From: Papilionanthe hookeriana x Papilionanthe teres
Taxonomy: Eukaryota; Streptophyta; Magnoliopsida; Asparagales; Orchidaceae
Direction: 5' to 3'
DNA: 64,000 bases
Assembly: GCA_022702705.1 (NCBI GenBank)
Contig: CM040421.1
Span: forward strand, 77,556,121 to 77,620,120
In this document: positions 21,236-32,819 of the stretch, piece by piece
How positions within the stretch are numbered: position 1 is the stretch's first letter
Layout: each line of letters starts with the position of its first letter
The notes under the pieces: generated by a model
The model's database searches: none
What the model was told of the DNA's origin: nothing
What the model saw: the letters and a program-made list of their open reading frames with translations, nothing else
Made by a program: the position numbers and the translations under genes

Positions 21236-22975
21236 GGATTATTTTAATCAAGAATAAAATATTGTTAAAATGTCTTATTTAGGGATTTTTAAATTAAAGA
21301 ATAAATATCCTCTTAATAATATCCCTACTTTAATAATCCAAATTTAAAATATATTCCTTCCAAAATTTAAATTATTTAATTTATTAAAGTTTCATTTTGA
21401 TATTTTCAAAGTGTTTAATGGGTTTCTACCCCTTAATTTCCCTAAATTTCAATCATCCAAGAGAAAATTAAAATCAAATATTTTACCCTCCATTTTGATT
21501 AAACCTAAAGTTTTAATTATGGGTTAAAAATTTTTAATTACCTTTATGCCCTTTTAAGCTTATTTATTTCATAACTCACTAAATTGAACTCAAATGAATT
21601 TGAAATTTTTATGTCACCTCACTCACATGTCAATCAAGACATTAGAGGAGAAAATGTGATTTTTCTGAATTTAATTTACTTATATAATTATTTTTAGTAG
21701 AAAATAAGGGTTTTCAAAGAAAATTCAACAACATGACCAAGGAAAGGTTTCTATCCTTAAGAAAATTATGAGATGTTTCTAATGACCAGTGGATCACTTG
21801 GACAAATTTTTGTGATTTTTTAAATTATATTTTATTTATTATAATTATTTTGAATTTTAGAGTATTAATTAATTTTAAAATAAAATAAAAGTTGAAAAAT
21901 AGATTTTATATTTTTCTTAAAACTCTCTAAACTCAAGGAATTCAGGGAAACAAATTTTTTAATTTTCTAATTGTCTTTGATTTATTAGAATTATTTTAGT
22001 GAAAAAGCTAAAAACTCATTTTTTAATATTAAAAATTACATTAAGCCTTTAAAATTCAATATCCTATCCTAGGGACTTAGGAAAAATATTTGGTTTGTTC
22101 CTAAGTGATTAGGAGTCAAAATGTGACATTTTTATGATTTTTAATATTTTTGTGATTTTTATTATTTTTTAGTTATTAAAATATTAAAATATTGTGAAAA
22201 ATCAACTTTTTTTAGAAAATTCCAATTTTAATTTTGCTAAACTCCCCTGATATCAGAGAAGCTGCAAAACCATTTTTGTGAACTTTTGAAAAGAATTTTT
22301 GGAGTAATGAATTTTTAAAGTTCCATTTTACATATGAGGCTCAATCAACCCATTTGGTGGGGTTAATCAAGTCCAATTGATTTCAAATTTTTATGTGAGG
22401 TCTCTCTGATCTTAAAGATTAGTGGAGAATTATTTTCAAGTCAATTTGATGTGTGGTTAACCCTAATTAATTCAAATTCAATTTTAGGAGTTTAGTGCAA
22501 TTAAGGTTATTATGAATGAATTAACTCAAAATATATTTTTCATAAAGTCTTCTGGTCCTAAGAAACATCACCAAATTTTCCTAGAATTTATTTTACAACA
22601 TGCTAATTATTGGAATTAAAATACCTAAAACAGTGACATGAACTTGAAAATTCAATAACTTTTCACAGAGATGGCCTCTGACCTTGAAAAATTCAGGGAA
22701 TGTTTCCATGATCAGAGGCTTCAAAAGCCCTATGATCTCATGACATGGTGAATTATCTATGCAAATGAAGAATCAAAATACTGAAAAATAGTAAATAAAT
22801 TATTAAAAATAAAATACCCATCCAATTAACTTGATTTCTTTTCCATATTATTCTCCTCTGTTCACTGAGCAAGAGGGTATTTTTATTTTATTTTTGTGAT
22901 TTTTCTATACAAAGATATGAATTTTTAAAGTTCAGGGCATTTAAATAATTCAAAAATACCCTAATTTCCTACTTA
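21236..22975 (+). repeat. Long-LTR-like segment, copy 2
   Basis: AT-rich noncoding DNA matching 17481-18420 (see that entry), including GTTCACTGAGCAAGAGGG at 22860. It leads into the CpG-rich block that follows. Confidence 0.6.
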
Positions 22976-23560
22976 CCCACGCGGCACCGCGTCAACCTCG
23001 GCAGCTCCGAAGCCCCCTACGTGTCGTGCTCCCATTCGACGCCGCCACTTGAGTCAGCAGCCAGCGTCCCACGGTTCATGTACCATGGCGCCGTCCGACT
23101 TGATCTCGACCGTCTGCTCGATACACGTGCTATCCAACGGCTCCTGGTCATCGTCTACGACTGGTGTGCACCCGTGACCGTCAACACTAAAACCCTAAGA
23201 TCTCACTCGATTCTCAATGGATTTTTGTGTTCTTATGCTCTATGGATTCGTCTTGAAGAGATGATCACATCCATATGGTTTATAGGCTATGAAATTAACT
23301 TAAAAGAAATGGAGAATCGCTGGAAGCTCGGGAGGAAGAGTGAGTTCATACCTTTGCTCAGAGAAGTGAAGCTTCGATCTGAGGGTTGTGTCACCTTCGA
23401 TCGAGTTCGGAAAGCTCCGGATGAAGTCTCCGGCCCCGGGAATCGTCTAGGTATGAAAGTGACCAAGCTCGATCACAAAGCTTGGAGGCTAGAAGCAATG
23501 GCCGGCCCGGTGAGGGGGCTTTTGCCGGGGAACTTCTCCTCTTAGTCCGGGTGAAGGTGT
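22976..23560 (+). other. CpG-rich block with an unrecognised 174-codon ORF (23021-23545)
   Basis: The ORF runs MSCSHSTPP.. to ..LLPGNFSS. I recognise no domain, signal peptide or membrane segment. The DNA is a repeat: 23000-23180 reappears as a decayed copy at 18430-18660, and CATACCTTTGC..GAAGCTTGATCTGAGG-like blocks recur near 26360 and 44355. Its high CpG content contrasts with the AT-rich surroundings. A promoter-proximal LTR region is the likelier explanation than a gene; the open frame may be chance in GC-rich DNA. Confidence 0.4.
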
Positions 23561-24400
23561 AGGACCAATAAATTTGGAGATTGGCTCACCGTGGTAAAGT
23601 GTCCTATTTTTCGGGTGGATTTTCAACTCGAAATCGAGCTCCGTTAAAGGGGATTAAGGCAAAGGAACACTGGGGATCAACTGCTCTGGGTTAGGAGAAG
23701 GACCTGGAGCAATTTTGCCAGAGTTTCCTTAAGGTCTGGTTTCTCTCCTTATTTGGCCGAGAGGTGGTGGTGTTTAAATAAGCATGGCTGGAGGGCTTCC
23801 CAGGGGCAATTAGAGGCTGGGATCAGCTGCTCAGGGGAGGAGAAGAAGAGCTCCGGTGTCCACAGTGGTCGGGACAGACTCAAGCAAGGGAGAATTTAAA
23901 ATTTTGGCTCACATGGAGCTCTCGGCCATGGTGTTTTCCGACGACCTGTGGTCGGCCGCCGAGCATTGGTCACCATCTTGACCAGTGAGGTCAGGGCTTG
24001 GGTTTGGTGAGTTCAATTGGCTTTGGACATGTGTAAAGGACTTGATTTAAATGGAATGAGGGAGAATTTATTTTGGCTTAATTTGGTCCAATGAATGGAT
24101 TAAGCTAGGTGCACCTCCCCAAGGCTGGTTTGGACTGAAAAGAAAGTCATTTGGATCAGCTTGATTAGTGGGGTCAAGTCACAATTCAAGTACAATTAGG
24201 CTTAAGCATGAGTTAGGGGTGACATAGGAATGATTAATGACTTTTAAGGAGTGCTTAAAGTCCTTCCTCCTTTTTCCACTTATGGGGTGTTGACAATCTT
24301 AAGATCCTCATGGCTCTCATGTGGCTTGTGCATGGCTTCAACGCTTGCTCATGGCTTCAGAATGGCTTCGGCTCACTCGCATGAGAAAGGGATTTTGGGA
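23561..24400 (+). repeat. Continuation of the long repeat downstream of the CpG block
   Basis: Noncoding. It has a TTTAAATAAGCATGGCT block (23773) that parallels TTTATAATTGAGGCT (26769) and TTATTTATAGCCACGG (44664), each after a CpG-rich block, so a TATA-like position in a repeat family is possible. No ORF of interest. Confidence 0.4.
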
Positions 24401-25640
24401 TTTTTTAACTTTAGGGACATTTTGGCATGAGGCTTGATTTAGATTTATTTGATGATAGAATTGGAACATAGGAAATGATTTTGATTATGTGGATGACAAA
24501 TGAAAATGTCATATGGGCTTTAGAGTCAATTTTGGGCTTTTGAAATTGTCTTGGGATGGGCTTTTAAAGTGGTTTAAGGAAGTGGGCTTTTGGGTTTAAA
24601 ATAAATTTAGGGTGAAAATTTTGTAAAGGATTGTGCCCAATAAATGTTGGGTTTAGTCTAGGGATGCTTCATGAATGGTTTGGAATCAATTTGGTGTGAT
24701 TTGGAGTAGAATTGGGTTGAATTTGGGCTTTTTTAGTTAAAGGGGCCAAAGCGGGTCAAATTGGGCTAGCTTGGGCTAAGGTTGGGCTAATGTTGGATTT
24801 GATGTAAAATTAATGTTGGGAAATATTTATGGGAGTGTTACAAAGAGTTCTCAACTTTGGTTGGGCTCTAATTTTGGGATTTGGGCCCATTTGGGTTAGG
24901 TTTGGGCTTAGGTCAATTTAAGGGATTTTGGTTTTGGGTTAGGTTTGTATGGAGTTTCGGTTCAAAAGTTGGGCAAATAAAGTTAGTGTTTTGTTTATGG
25001 TGGTGTTAGGAAGGCTTTAGAAAAGATTTGGGGCCAATTGGAGTTGAATTGGGTTGGTTTGGGCTAGGTTTAGGTCATGGGCCAAAATTGGGCCTTAGGC
25101 CTCAAGTTGAAATTGGGCTCAAATTCCAATCAAATTGGACTTGGATTTGTTCTAAATTGATATTGGGGATGTTTATTTGAAGTTTAGAATTGAATTGGAC
25201 CAAAATTGAGGTCAATTGGGGTGGTTTGGTTTGACATTGGGTTCACTTGGGTTCAAAATGGGCCAAATTGGGGGTTTTGGTAAAAGTGAGGTAAATTGGC
25301 AAAATTAGCCCATGGTGTAGTTGAACAAAATGGAATTGCGAATATTTGGGATTTTCTGAAATTTTTTGGGAATTTTCTGATTTTTTGGATTTTTGGGCTA
25401 AGAAGGGCATTTTGGGTATTTGGAGGGTATTGCGGGGTACTTTTGGAAATTTTGGTATTTTTGGTTATGGATGATCAATTTGAGTGGGGGGAAATGTTTA
25501 GGATTGATTTTGAGGAATTTTGTGTAATTTAGGTGGTTTTGTAAATTTTGGGTAGTTTCAAGGGCTTTTGGTATGTTTAGTAGGTGTAGGGCCCCAGGGG
25601 TCAAATATTGAAATTTTGAAAAAAAATGAATATTGATCAA
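24401..25640 (+). repeat. G-rich, C-poor degenerate repeat (TTGGGCTTGGG / GGAATTTTGG)
   Basis: The plus strand is strongly enriched in G and T and poor in C for more than a kilobase, with endless variants of TTGGGCTAGG and GGGTCAAATTGGG. Short ORFs on either strand here are composition artefacts. The same composition returns at 27171-27945. Confidence 0.7.
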
Positions 25641-25649
25641 ATTTGAGTA

Positions 25650-26130
25650 AAATGGAATCACTTTGGTTGAGCCATGAATCCACATTAAGCTCATATGAGC
25701 CATGAGAGGACTCATTTGAGGCATTCACTATGTTGTTCCTAACCCTCTTAGCCAGGGCTTAGGGGTTAAGGACCATCCATATGAATTATCTACATGAGTC
25801 AGGAAGTCAAGTTGTGTGAGAGTGTGATTTTATGACTTGGAATATGTGTGATAGTGTAGTGTATGTGCAAGACAACCCTCACCAGACCAGGCCACCCAGG
25901 GTATTCCTAAGGCTAAAAAGTCCTATAGGGAACTCATCCTTTAAACCTCCACATTTGATTTCAACCCTCTAGGTGATTAAGGGTCTACAATCAAGCTTGT
26001 TGGGTTTGCAGGGAGCCAAGAGGTGTTTGAATTTCTAAAGGGTGGGTTCCACTTCTAGTCTTCTAAGATTAGTCAAAGGAAAAGCCTAAGGCTAGATCCT
26101 GAGTACTAAAGAGAGCAGCGAAAGACCTCA
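25650..26130 (+). repeat. Direct repeat, copy 1
   Basis: Shares ordered blocks with 27950-28420: GAGCCATGAGA, CTTAGCCAGGGCTTAGGGGTT, GACCA(T/C)CCA, CAGGGTATTCCTA(A/T)GGC, ACAGTTCTATGGG-like, TTTCTAAAGGGTGGGTTCCA, CTAGTCTTCTAAGATTAGTCA and GGCTAGATC. Noncoding. The spacing of the two copies is 2.3 kb. Confidence 0.65.
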
Positions 26131-27170
26131 TCAAAAAAGAGGTCAACAGTCATCACCTCAAACTGGTTTAACACGTCAACCATCTACATTATAAACTAAA
26201 TTTCTCCCTCGATACTCAACCAAATTGCATGGGGTTTGTTTCTATAGCTTCATCTAGGTGAGACAAACCTATATATACATTTAATCAAGCATGAAATACA
26301 AGTTCACTTCATAAAGTTTTAAATCGAAGTAAAAAATAGGGATTTTGGTTCATACCTTCATCCAAGAAGTGTAAACTCAATTGGATGGTTTTAGAAGCTT
26401 CTATGGAGTCCCACAAGCGTGCTCGAAGCATCACCTTCCTTTGGTATAGGGCTTAAGTAGGAGCTCGATTTAAGGGTGGTGTGACCTTAGTCGAAGTCTA
26501 GTGTAGGAGGCTCTAGAGAATGAGGTTTCAATGAGGAACTTCCTCTCTTGCTCTGGTGAAGCTCAAGAGTGAATCAAGTTGGGATTTGGCAGAGTTTGTG
26601 CAAATAGCAAAAAAATACCCTAGTTTTGGTTGATTAAATTGAGCTCAGACAGTGGAAATTAGGAGCTAAAAACAGTAGGATTGCACTTAGGAAGGTTGTG
26701 GAAATAATTTAGTAGAGTTTCCCTAAGGAATTGGATGCTCTCTGAACTTGGCTATGGAGGAGGCTTTTTATAATTGAGGCTAAGGAGGAGCCTCAGACTA
26801 CCATTGGCTGGCGCCAGTAAGCTCTGGTGGAGGGCTGAGTAGCACAACTATCCAATGGGGGAGTGACACAAGGGATGGGTGCAATTTGGGTTCAATGCAT
26901 GGGGGAGCTTTCTTGATTTTGGGTTTTTCGTCCACTAGCCTAGTCGGCCAGGCTAGGGGAGGTGTCTAGCATGATCAAGGAAGGTTAGGGTAGGTTTAAT
27001 GGTGATTAGCTTTGATGTTTGATGGCTGATGCCATGCGGTAGATGATTTAATGAAATTAGGGTGAAAGGCTCCATACTTTGGGGGGAACCATGGTCCATG
27101 GCTCAACTAGGGGTCCTTGGGTGATTTGATTAGCATCCAAGGGTGCTTAAGCCTAGAAATAATGGTCAGG
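26131..27170 (+). repeat. Further copy of the CpG-block/TATA-like part of the long repeat
   Basis: 26190-26480 resembles 23230-23400 and 44180-44420 (ATACCTTCATCCAAGAAGTG, then AAGCTTCTATGGAG). 26760-26790 has the TTTATAATTGAGGCT block. No coding potential. Confidence 0.45.
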
Positions 27171-27945
27171 GCTTGGATCAATTTGTAAGGTTTGAGGTTG
27201 ATTTGAGATTAGGTTCAAAATGTGGTTTAAGCTTAGGTTTAGATTTAGGCTTGGCTTGGGCTTGAATTGGGCTTGGATCTAAATCAATTGAGGGTACAAA
27301 TTGGCTTAGGAAAATGTTATGAGGAATTTGGGAAATAAATTTTCGGAAATTGGATTGGTTATGTGGCCATATTTAATGGAATTTGAAAGTGGGTCAACTT
27401 TGGTGTACTTGGTTTGGGCTTGGAATTTAGGTTTTAAATTGGGTTCAATTTGGGCTAGGATTTGGATTCAATTAGGATTAGATATCATGAATTTTGATGT
27501 AGATTTGAAATTGGAGGATTTTGAAACCAATTTGGTGGAAATTGAGGACATTTGGAGACTTTGGGCATTTAAGGGTAATTTGGGAATTTTGGTCAATTTT
27601 GGTTGATTTTGGCACAATTTATGAAATTGAGTTGTTCAATTTAATTTTGAGGAAATTTAGAGTGGATTTGAAGATTTTGAGAAATTTTGGAATATGAGGG
27701 GCATTTTGGTAATTTTGGGTGGTGTAGGGGGGTATTTTGGGAATTTTGAGAAAATGAGGAATTTTGGTCAATTTGAATGGTTTAGAGTGATTTAGTATGA
27801 TTTTTACTAAGATTATGTGAATTTGGGTAATTTTGAGAAAATTAGGGTTTTAGGGACATTTTAGTAATTTTGGAGAAATTTGGGACTAAAATGCCAAAGT
27901 TGGGTGTTTTGGTAAAATTGGAATTTATTGAAGATGCTAGTTACA
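27171..27945 (+). repeat. Second G-rich, C-poor stretch
   Basis: For example, 27601-27720 contains only four C. Motifs are GGGAATTTTGG and GGCATTTTGGTAATTTTGGG. A 95-codon ORF (27319-27606) is a composition artefact. Confidence 0.7.
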
Positions 27946-27949
27946 ATGT

Positions 27950-28420
27950 TACCCTTTTTAAGCCATGAGACCAAGGGGAACCCCATTTTGGATCCTCCAT
28001 GTGCTGGTCCTAGCCAACTTAGCTAGGGGCTGAGGGCTTGGAAGACCACCCACATAGGTTTCCAAATGACTTGTGGAATGAGCTAAGTGCATGTGATTTC
28101 AAGGTCTTGGGAGAGCATGACAGTGTTGGGTTTGGGTGTGTGTGTGTAAGTGACCAATACCAGAACACTCAGGGTTATACCTATGGCCTAACAGTTCTAT
28201 GGGGACTCCCCTTGACCCCCCCATATTGGTTTCATCCTACAAAGTGTTGTAGGTCAAAACCACACATGTGGAACTCCAAGAAAAGTAAATAGATGTTTAG
28301 AAATTCTAATGGAGTAAAGTCCCATCACTAGTCCTCTAGGATAGTCAGCAGAAAATTCTTATGGCTAGATCTTAAGCTTCTAACGAAGGAAGACAATACC
28401 TTAACGAAGTGAGTTCAACA
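27950..28420 (+). repeat. Direct repeat, copy 2
   Basis: Partner of 25650-26130. Contains a short GT run (28137-28146). Confidence 0.65.
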
Positions 28421-29234
28421 CTCCTAAGCTAGAATGAAGCTCTCCTAGAATCAACTTATGGAGAGTTGGTCGTAGGGGAAGAGGATGGCCAGAGAAGAGG
28501 AGAAAAGAAAAAAGAAGAGGAAGTTAAAAGGGAACCAAATTCCTTAGCTTCTCCTTGAAGAGAATGATGTAACTCTCTTCAGGTCTCCTTATTTCAAAAG
28601 TTTATTCAAGTGAAAGCCTCAAGATATTCAATGGAAGCTCTCCAAACTCTCTAGTCCCCAAGCTCTCACCTAACCAACCCCAAAATTAATGTAAAGAGAG
28701 GACGACAAGAAAAAAAATGAGAATAGCCTAAGATATCCCCAGCCAACTCAAAATTCACCCCACACCCCCTCCCTTCCCTCAACCCATTTTGCAAAACATT
28801 GCTTTGCCACCTCATTTTAGAAGCTTTCCAAATAGGTATAATCAACCATTTATCTTCCCCTAAAGAAATCCTCACATTAGCCAAGAAATAATGTAATTTT
28901 AGCTACTTAGGGAGGTGTTTCTGGGTCAAAATCATAAAATTTGCAGGATAAAATCAGAGGAAAAAAATGGCTTGAAGCCTAAGTGTCAAGACAGTAGCTC
29001 ATAAGCGCTGAGCCTGGCACACTAGCATAGGGTCCCTAGTTCCTAAGTGTTGGAGGCTAGCGCCTAGGCAACAGTTGGCGGGGGATCGGTTTTGAGTTGC
29101 TATCTTTGGATCTGGATCAGGTCCCTAAGAATTGGGGACCTTCTGCCCAGGAATACGCAGGTTAGAGTCTAATTTCCTGTTCCTCAGTTTGAAAACTATG
29201 CATTTTAGGTGGTTTTGCATGCCCACTTTCCTCT
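28421..29234. other. Unassigned repeat-like DNA
   Basis: No gene. 28990-29065 contains AAGCGCTGAGCC and TAGCGCCTAGGC, which recall a decayed GCGCCTAGGCGC palindrome module, but no Athila LTR context is visible around it. Confidence 0.35.
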
Positions 29235-29660
29235 CTGAATTAGCACACGGTACGACATTCTAAACCCTATTCTTCTCGAAAACACCCACGGGGAGCCTCA
29301 ACAGGTTCCATTAACCACACGAGACTCCATATTAATTTGTGATGGTCTTTAAACACCAGAATGTATATTAAACGTGTCCCATATTGTGAGTGATTCTATT
29401 TAATGGTGGATTCTCTCGAGCAAGGTCAACTTGTCACAGACCCTAATTCATGTCCTGAACACACATCAAAGGAACTAGATGGATGTCTTAAGCAATGTGA
29501 TACAATGAATGAATAGTAGATAATCATAAATCGATCAGGATAACAGTATACATGTGTGACAAAAAAATCTAATGCTAACAATAGTATATAGATGCCTGAA
29601 AGTAGCACCTTAGTGCCAAGCTAGAGCAAAAGGGCTGTGACATGACACCCAAACTTAGCG
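29235..29660. other. Possible chromovirus LTR remnant
   Basis: GACATTCTAAACCCTATTC, CCCACGGGGAGCCTC and CAACAGGTTCC followed by CACACGAGACTCC have the look of plant chromovirus (Tekay-like) LTR sequence, and a chromovirus integrase lies 400 bp further right. No terminal dinucleotides, PBS or duplication could be located. This is recognition from memory and should be treated as weak. Confidence 0.25.
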
Positions 29661-30069
29661 GTAGTGCCAAGGCTAAATTAGAAATGTAAACATTGAGTTT
29701 AAGAAAATAAATAAATAAAGTATTGGTGGAACTCCTAACCAAAGGGTTCCTTCATAATACATGTTAAACCTAAATTAAAAACACAAAATTGTAAGGGACT
29801 CTAATAAAGTGGAAATGATGAATGGTTTGAAGGAATTTTATGTGAAGGTTAATGTAGTAAGATGTATCATTGTTTAAAGCCAATGTTTTCATTGTCTAGC
29901 GTAAAGCATGAGGTGATAGAATTTGTTTTAAGATGTGATACTTATTATGTGGTAAAAATATATCATTAGAGACCTAGCGCTTTGTTATGGCTTTTGTTTA
30001 CTTTTTGAAAGATGGAGGATGGTTATTGATTATATTATGGGATTTCTAAAGCCTAGATTATTTTAAGAT
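29661..30069. other. AT-rich stretch without recognised feature
   Basis: Possibly the decayed pol region upstream of the integrase that follows. I see no motif in it. Confidence 0.3.
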
Positions 30070-31012
30070 GCATTATGGGTTGTGGTTAATTGGTTAGTGT
30101 AGGCTATGCAATTCCTTCTTATGGGAGAATGATTCAGTTGATTAGTTGACATAATCATACATACGTGAAATTGATAGATTGTGTAGGATATCAAGCTTAT
30201 TATTTCTGATCATGATTATATATTTACTTTTATATTATGGAGAGATATTCCAGAAGGTGTAAGAACTAGATTAAGCATAAATACAACTTTTCACCATCAA
30301 GTAGATGGTAAGTTTGAGAAAATTATTTTGATACTAGAGGATTTGTTGGGATTATGTGGACATTCTTTTTTAGTGAGTTAGGAGAACAATATTCCTTAAA
30401 TTAATTTTGCCTATAATAATAGCTTCTAATGAAATTTTGGTATGGCAGTATGATAGGAGTTGTAGGACATCTTTCTCTTGGATAGAGGTAGGTAAGATAA
30501 GTTCGATGGATTTTGATTTGGTAAATAATGCCATTATCATTATTAAATTAATTGAAATAGCACTGATAAACAAAGAAATTATTATGACCAATGTATTGGG
30601 CAGTTGAGATTTAGGTGGGTGACTTTATTTTTATGAAGCTCAATCCAATGGAAGGTGTTAGTTGATTTGGTAGAATATGTAAATTGAGTTTGAGATTTAT
30701 TATGCTTTTTGGGGTGATCAGTGTAGTTGAAAAAACTTGTTTTTTGATTACTATTATTGAATCATATGTCATATATCCATGATATGTTTCATGTATTTTT
30801 TAAAAGAAGTGGGTTACTAATACTGACCATTGAGTTCTTGAGCACAAACTTTAGATAAAACCTAATTTGACCTATAGATATGGAACTCTAGTGTATTTCA
30901 ACACATAATATGAGAAAATTGAGAGGCAAGTAGATCCTATGATTAATGTTAAGTTGAAACACATAGCAGAAAGGCAAGCAATATGGGTAAAAGAGGTTGA
31001 TATTTGATAATT
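30070..31012 (+). pseudogene. Chromovirus-type integrase remnant
   Basis: Translating across stops and small shifts gives: VVNWLV then AMQFLLM (the VVDRLTKSAHF region) near 30080; IISDHDYIFTFILWRDI near 30200 with the second catalytic Asp; RLSINTTFHHQVDGKFEKII and LILEDLLG, where the catalytic Glu is retained; SWIEVGKISSMDFDLVNNAI near 30480. Next is VGDFIFMKLNPMEGV near 30620, then HDMFHVFFKRSG near 30780, the integrase C-terminal GPY/F-like region and boundary motif. The order is that of chromoviral Ty3/gypsy integrases. A chromodomain and 3' LTR are not visible after 31012. Very old: many stops and almost complete loss of G and C. Confidence 0.7.
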
Positions 31013-32283
31013 TTATCAAAAAAATTTTTTATATTGTTGGCTATTCTGAATGTTGGGAAATGTATTTTTCTAAAGCACCAAGAACGTGATAGCTTTTCAT
31101 TTTGTTGCACTTGTTATGACTTGATTTTATTATATGGCAACTCTTACATATTTATTTCAAGTTGATTAATTTCTCTGAGAGTTTTTATTGTGTCTAGAGT
31201 ATTAATTGATTTATGATTTGGATAAAATTTTAACTTATGAAAATTGACCTTATGATTTTCAAACAAATTTATTCTATTTATTTTATGTCCAATTCAGAAA
31301 ATAACTTCAACATATTTTATACTATATTTTTAGTTTTGTAAAGCATCTTTTAACAATTTTTTCAACAACATTAGTAGAAATATATAAGTTAGTTGAATCT
31401 CTCACAAGGAATCTGTGTTTTCTTTTAAAAGAGTATTTCGAAACTATCCAGTGTTTTATTTTATAAATATTATTCACGAGTATTTTTGTTGACATGATTT
31501 TCTATATATTAACTACTTTTATATATTTTTTTTTGAAAGTTTAATTTTTAGCATGTATAAATATTGTATATCAATTCATCTAACACAATCTATTTTATAA
31601 TACAAAGAAAGTTATATAGTGAAACATTTATGAATCTCTGTAGATTTGAGTTTGTTGAAACTTTGTGAAATAAAATATTTTAAAAATATTAAAAATGAAA
31701 TAATTGAAATCAGAAGTACGGTAAAAGAAGCTTACATAGAGCTAGACTCTTTTTTAATTGCTCTGCTACGATCCCTTCAAATCAAACTTTCTCTTTTTAG
31801 ATCCCTATATTTTTCCCTCGGTGTCCTCTTAAATCTTCTTTATTTAAACAATGAAAAACACATGTTTAAATTAAAGTCATTGTTTAATATAATTATAATA
31901 AAAGGTTTATTTATATATTTAATTAAAGGATAAAATGGTAATGCGTAAATATTAAGAAAAAAACCTTCTATTATAAATATCTTAAATAAATACTTAGAGT
32001 TTCAACCCATACTTTTCATTCCCTTAAATTGAGAACAATTTAGAGGGAGATGGGGGCAAAAAGAAAGGGATCTAAAGAGAGAAAGTATGCTTTGGATGGC
32101 GGAGCTAGTTTTGCAATTTAAGAAATTATCTAACCTGTGGTAAGCTGTTATTATCCAACTTCTGATCTCAATTTTATCATTTTGTATAGAGTTTTTATAT
32201 TTTAATTGAAAAAAATTTGAAAAAGCACAAATCCTTATAAATTTTAAATTTTCACTAACTTTTTATTATTATAAAATAGATTG
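31013..32283. other. AT-rich stretch without recognised gene
   Basis: Short ORFs only. The DNA around 31960-32140 has TATTATAAATATC, then an ATG-led 23-codon frame, then CCTGTGGTAAGC, which could be read as a first exon with a donor site. Nothing supports it further. Confidence 0.3.
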
Positions 32284-32302
32284 TCTTACATAAATTGATA
32301 TA
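32284..32302. repeat. LINE target-site duplication, left copy
   Basis: TCTTACATAAATTGATATA, identical to 35468-35486 over 19 bp. Confidence 0.95.
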
Positions 32303-32333
32303 CAACAACAACAACAACAAAGCCTTAATCCCA

Positions 32334-32798
32334 CTAAGTGGGGTCGGCTACATGAATCCTTTTTCTCCATTGCGTCTTATTTAGTGTCAAATTTTCGTTT
32401 AATTCTAATAAATTAAGATCATTTTTTATGCAATAAGCCCAAGTTTTCCTAGGTCTGCCTCTGCCTTTCTTAAGATAAGTTGTATTTAAAACATCTACTC
32501 TCCTAATCGGATCATCAAGTGGTCGACGTTTAATGTGACCAAACCATCTAAGGCGACTCTCTCTAATTTTATCCGTCACTGGTGCAACTCCAACCCTATT
32601 ACGGATATATTCATTTCGCATTTTGTCTCTAAGTGTAAAGCCACTCATCCACCTAATCATTCTCATCTCGGCAACACTTAACTTAACATTATGCTTCTCT
32701 TTTAAAGGCCAACATTCAGTACCATAGAGCATTGAAGGTCTTACCACCATCTTATAAAATTTTCCTTTCAGTCTAAGCGGTACTTTTCTATCACACAA
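32334..32798 (-). pseudogene. LINE C-terminal region (post-RT)
   Basis: A 154-codon open piece with YGTECWPLKEKHNVKLSVAE, MRMIRWMSGFTLRDK, IRESRLRWFGHIKRR and KKGRGRPRKTW. This tail is highly typical of plant RTE elements and holds basic residues that probably bind the template RNA. It has no ATG of its own as a gene; it is the end of the LINE ORF. Confidence 0.85.
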
Positions 32799-32819
32799 TA
32801 GGTCGGACGCATTCCTCCA

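Noticed and set aside
23021..23545. 174-codon ORF in a GC-rich block as a host gene
   Set aside because: No recognisable domain, and the DNA is a repeat with decayed copies at 18430 and related blocks at 26360 and 44355. It is kept only as an unrecognised ORF within a repeat.
28990..29065. A third palindrome-module family outside Athila
   Set aside because: Only TAGCGCCTAGGC and AAGCGCTGAGCC remain, without regular spacing or LTR context. Too weak to report as a finding.
31960..32145. Possible TATA box, first exon and GTAAGC donor, with the LINE sitting in the intron and an acceptor near 36452
   Set aside because: The only ATG-led frame stops after 23 codons before the donor, and no downstream exon with coding character was found.
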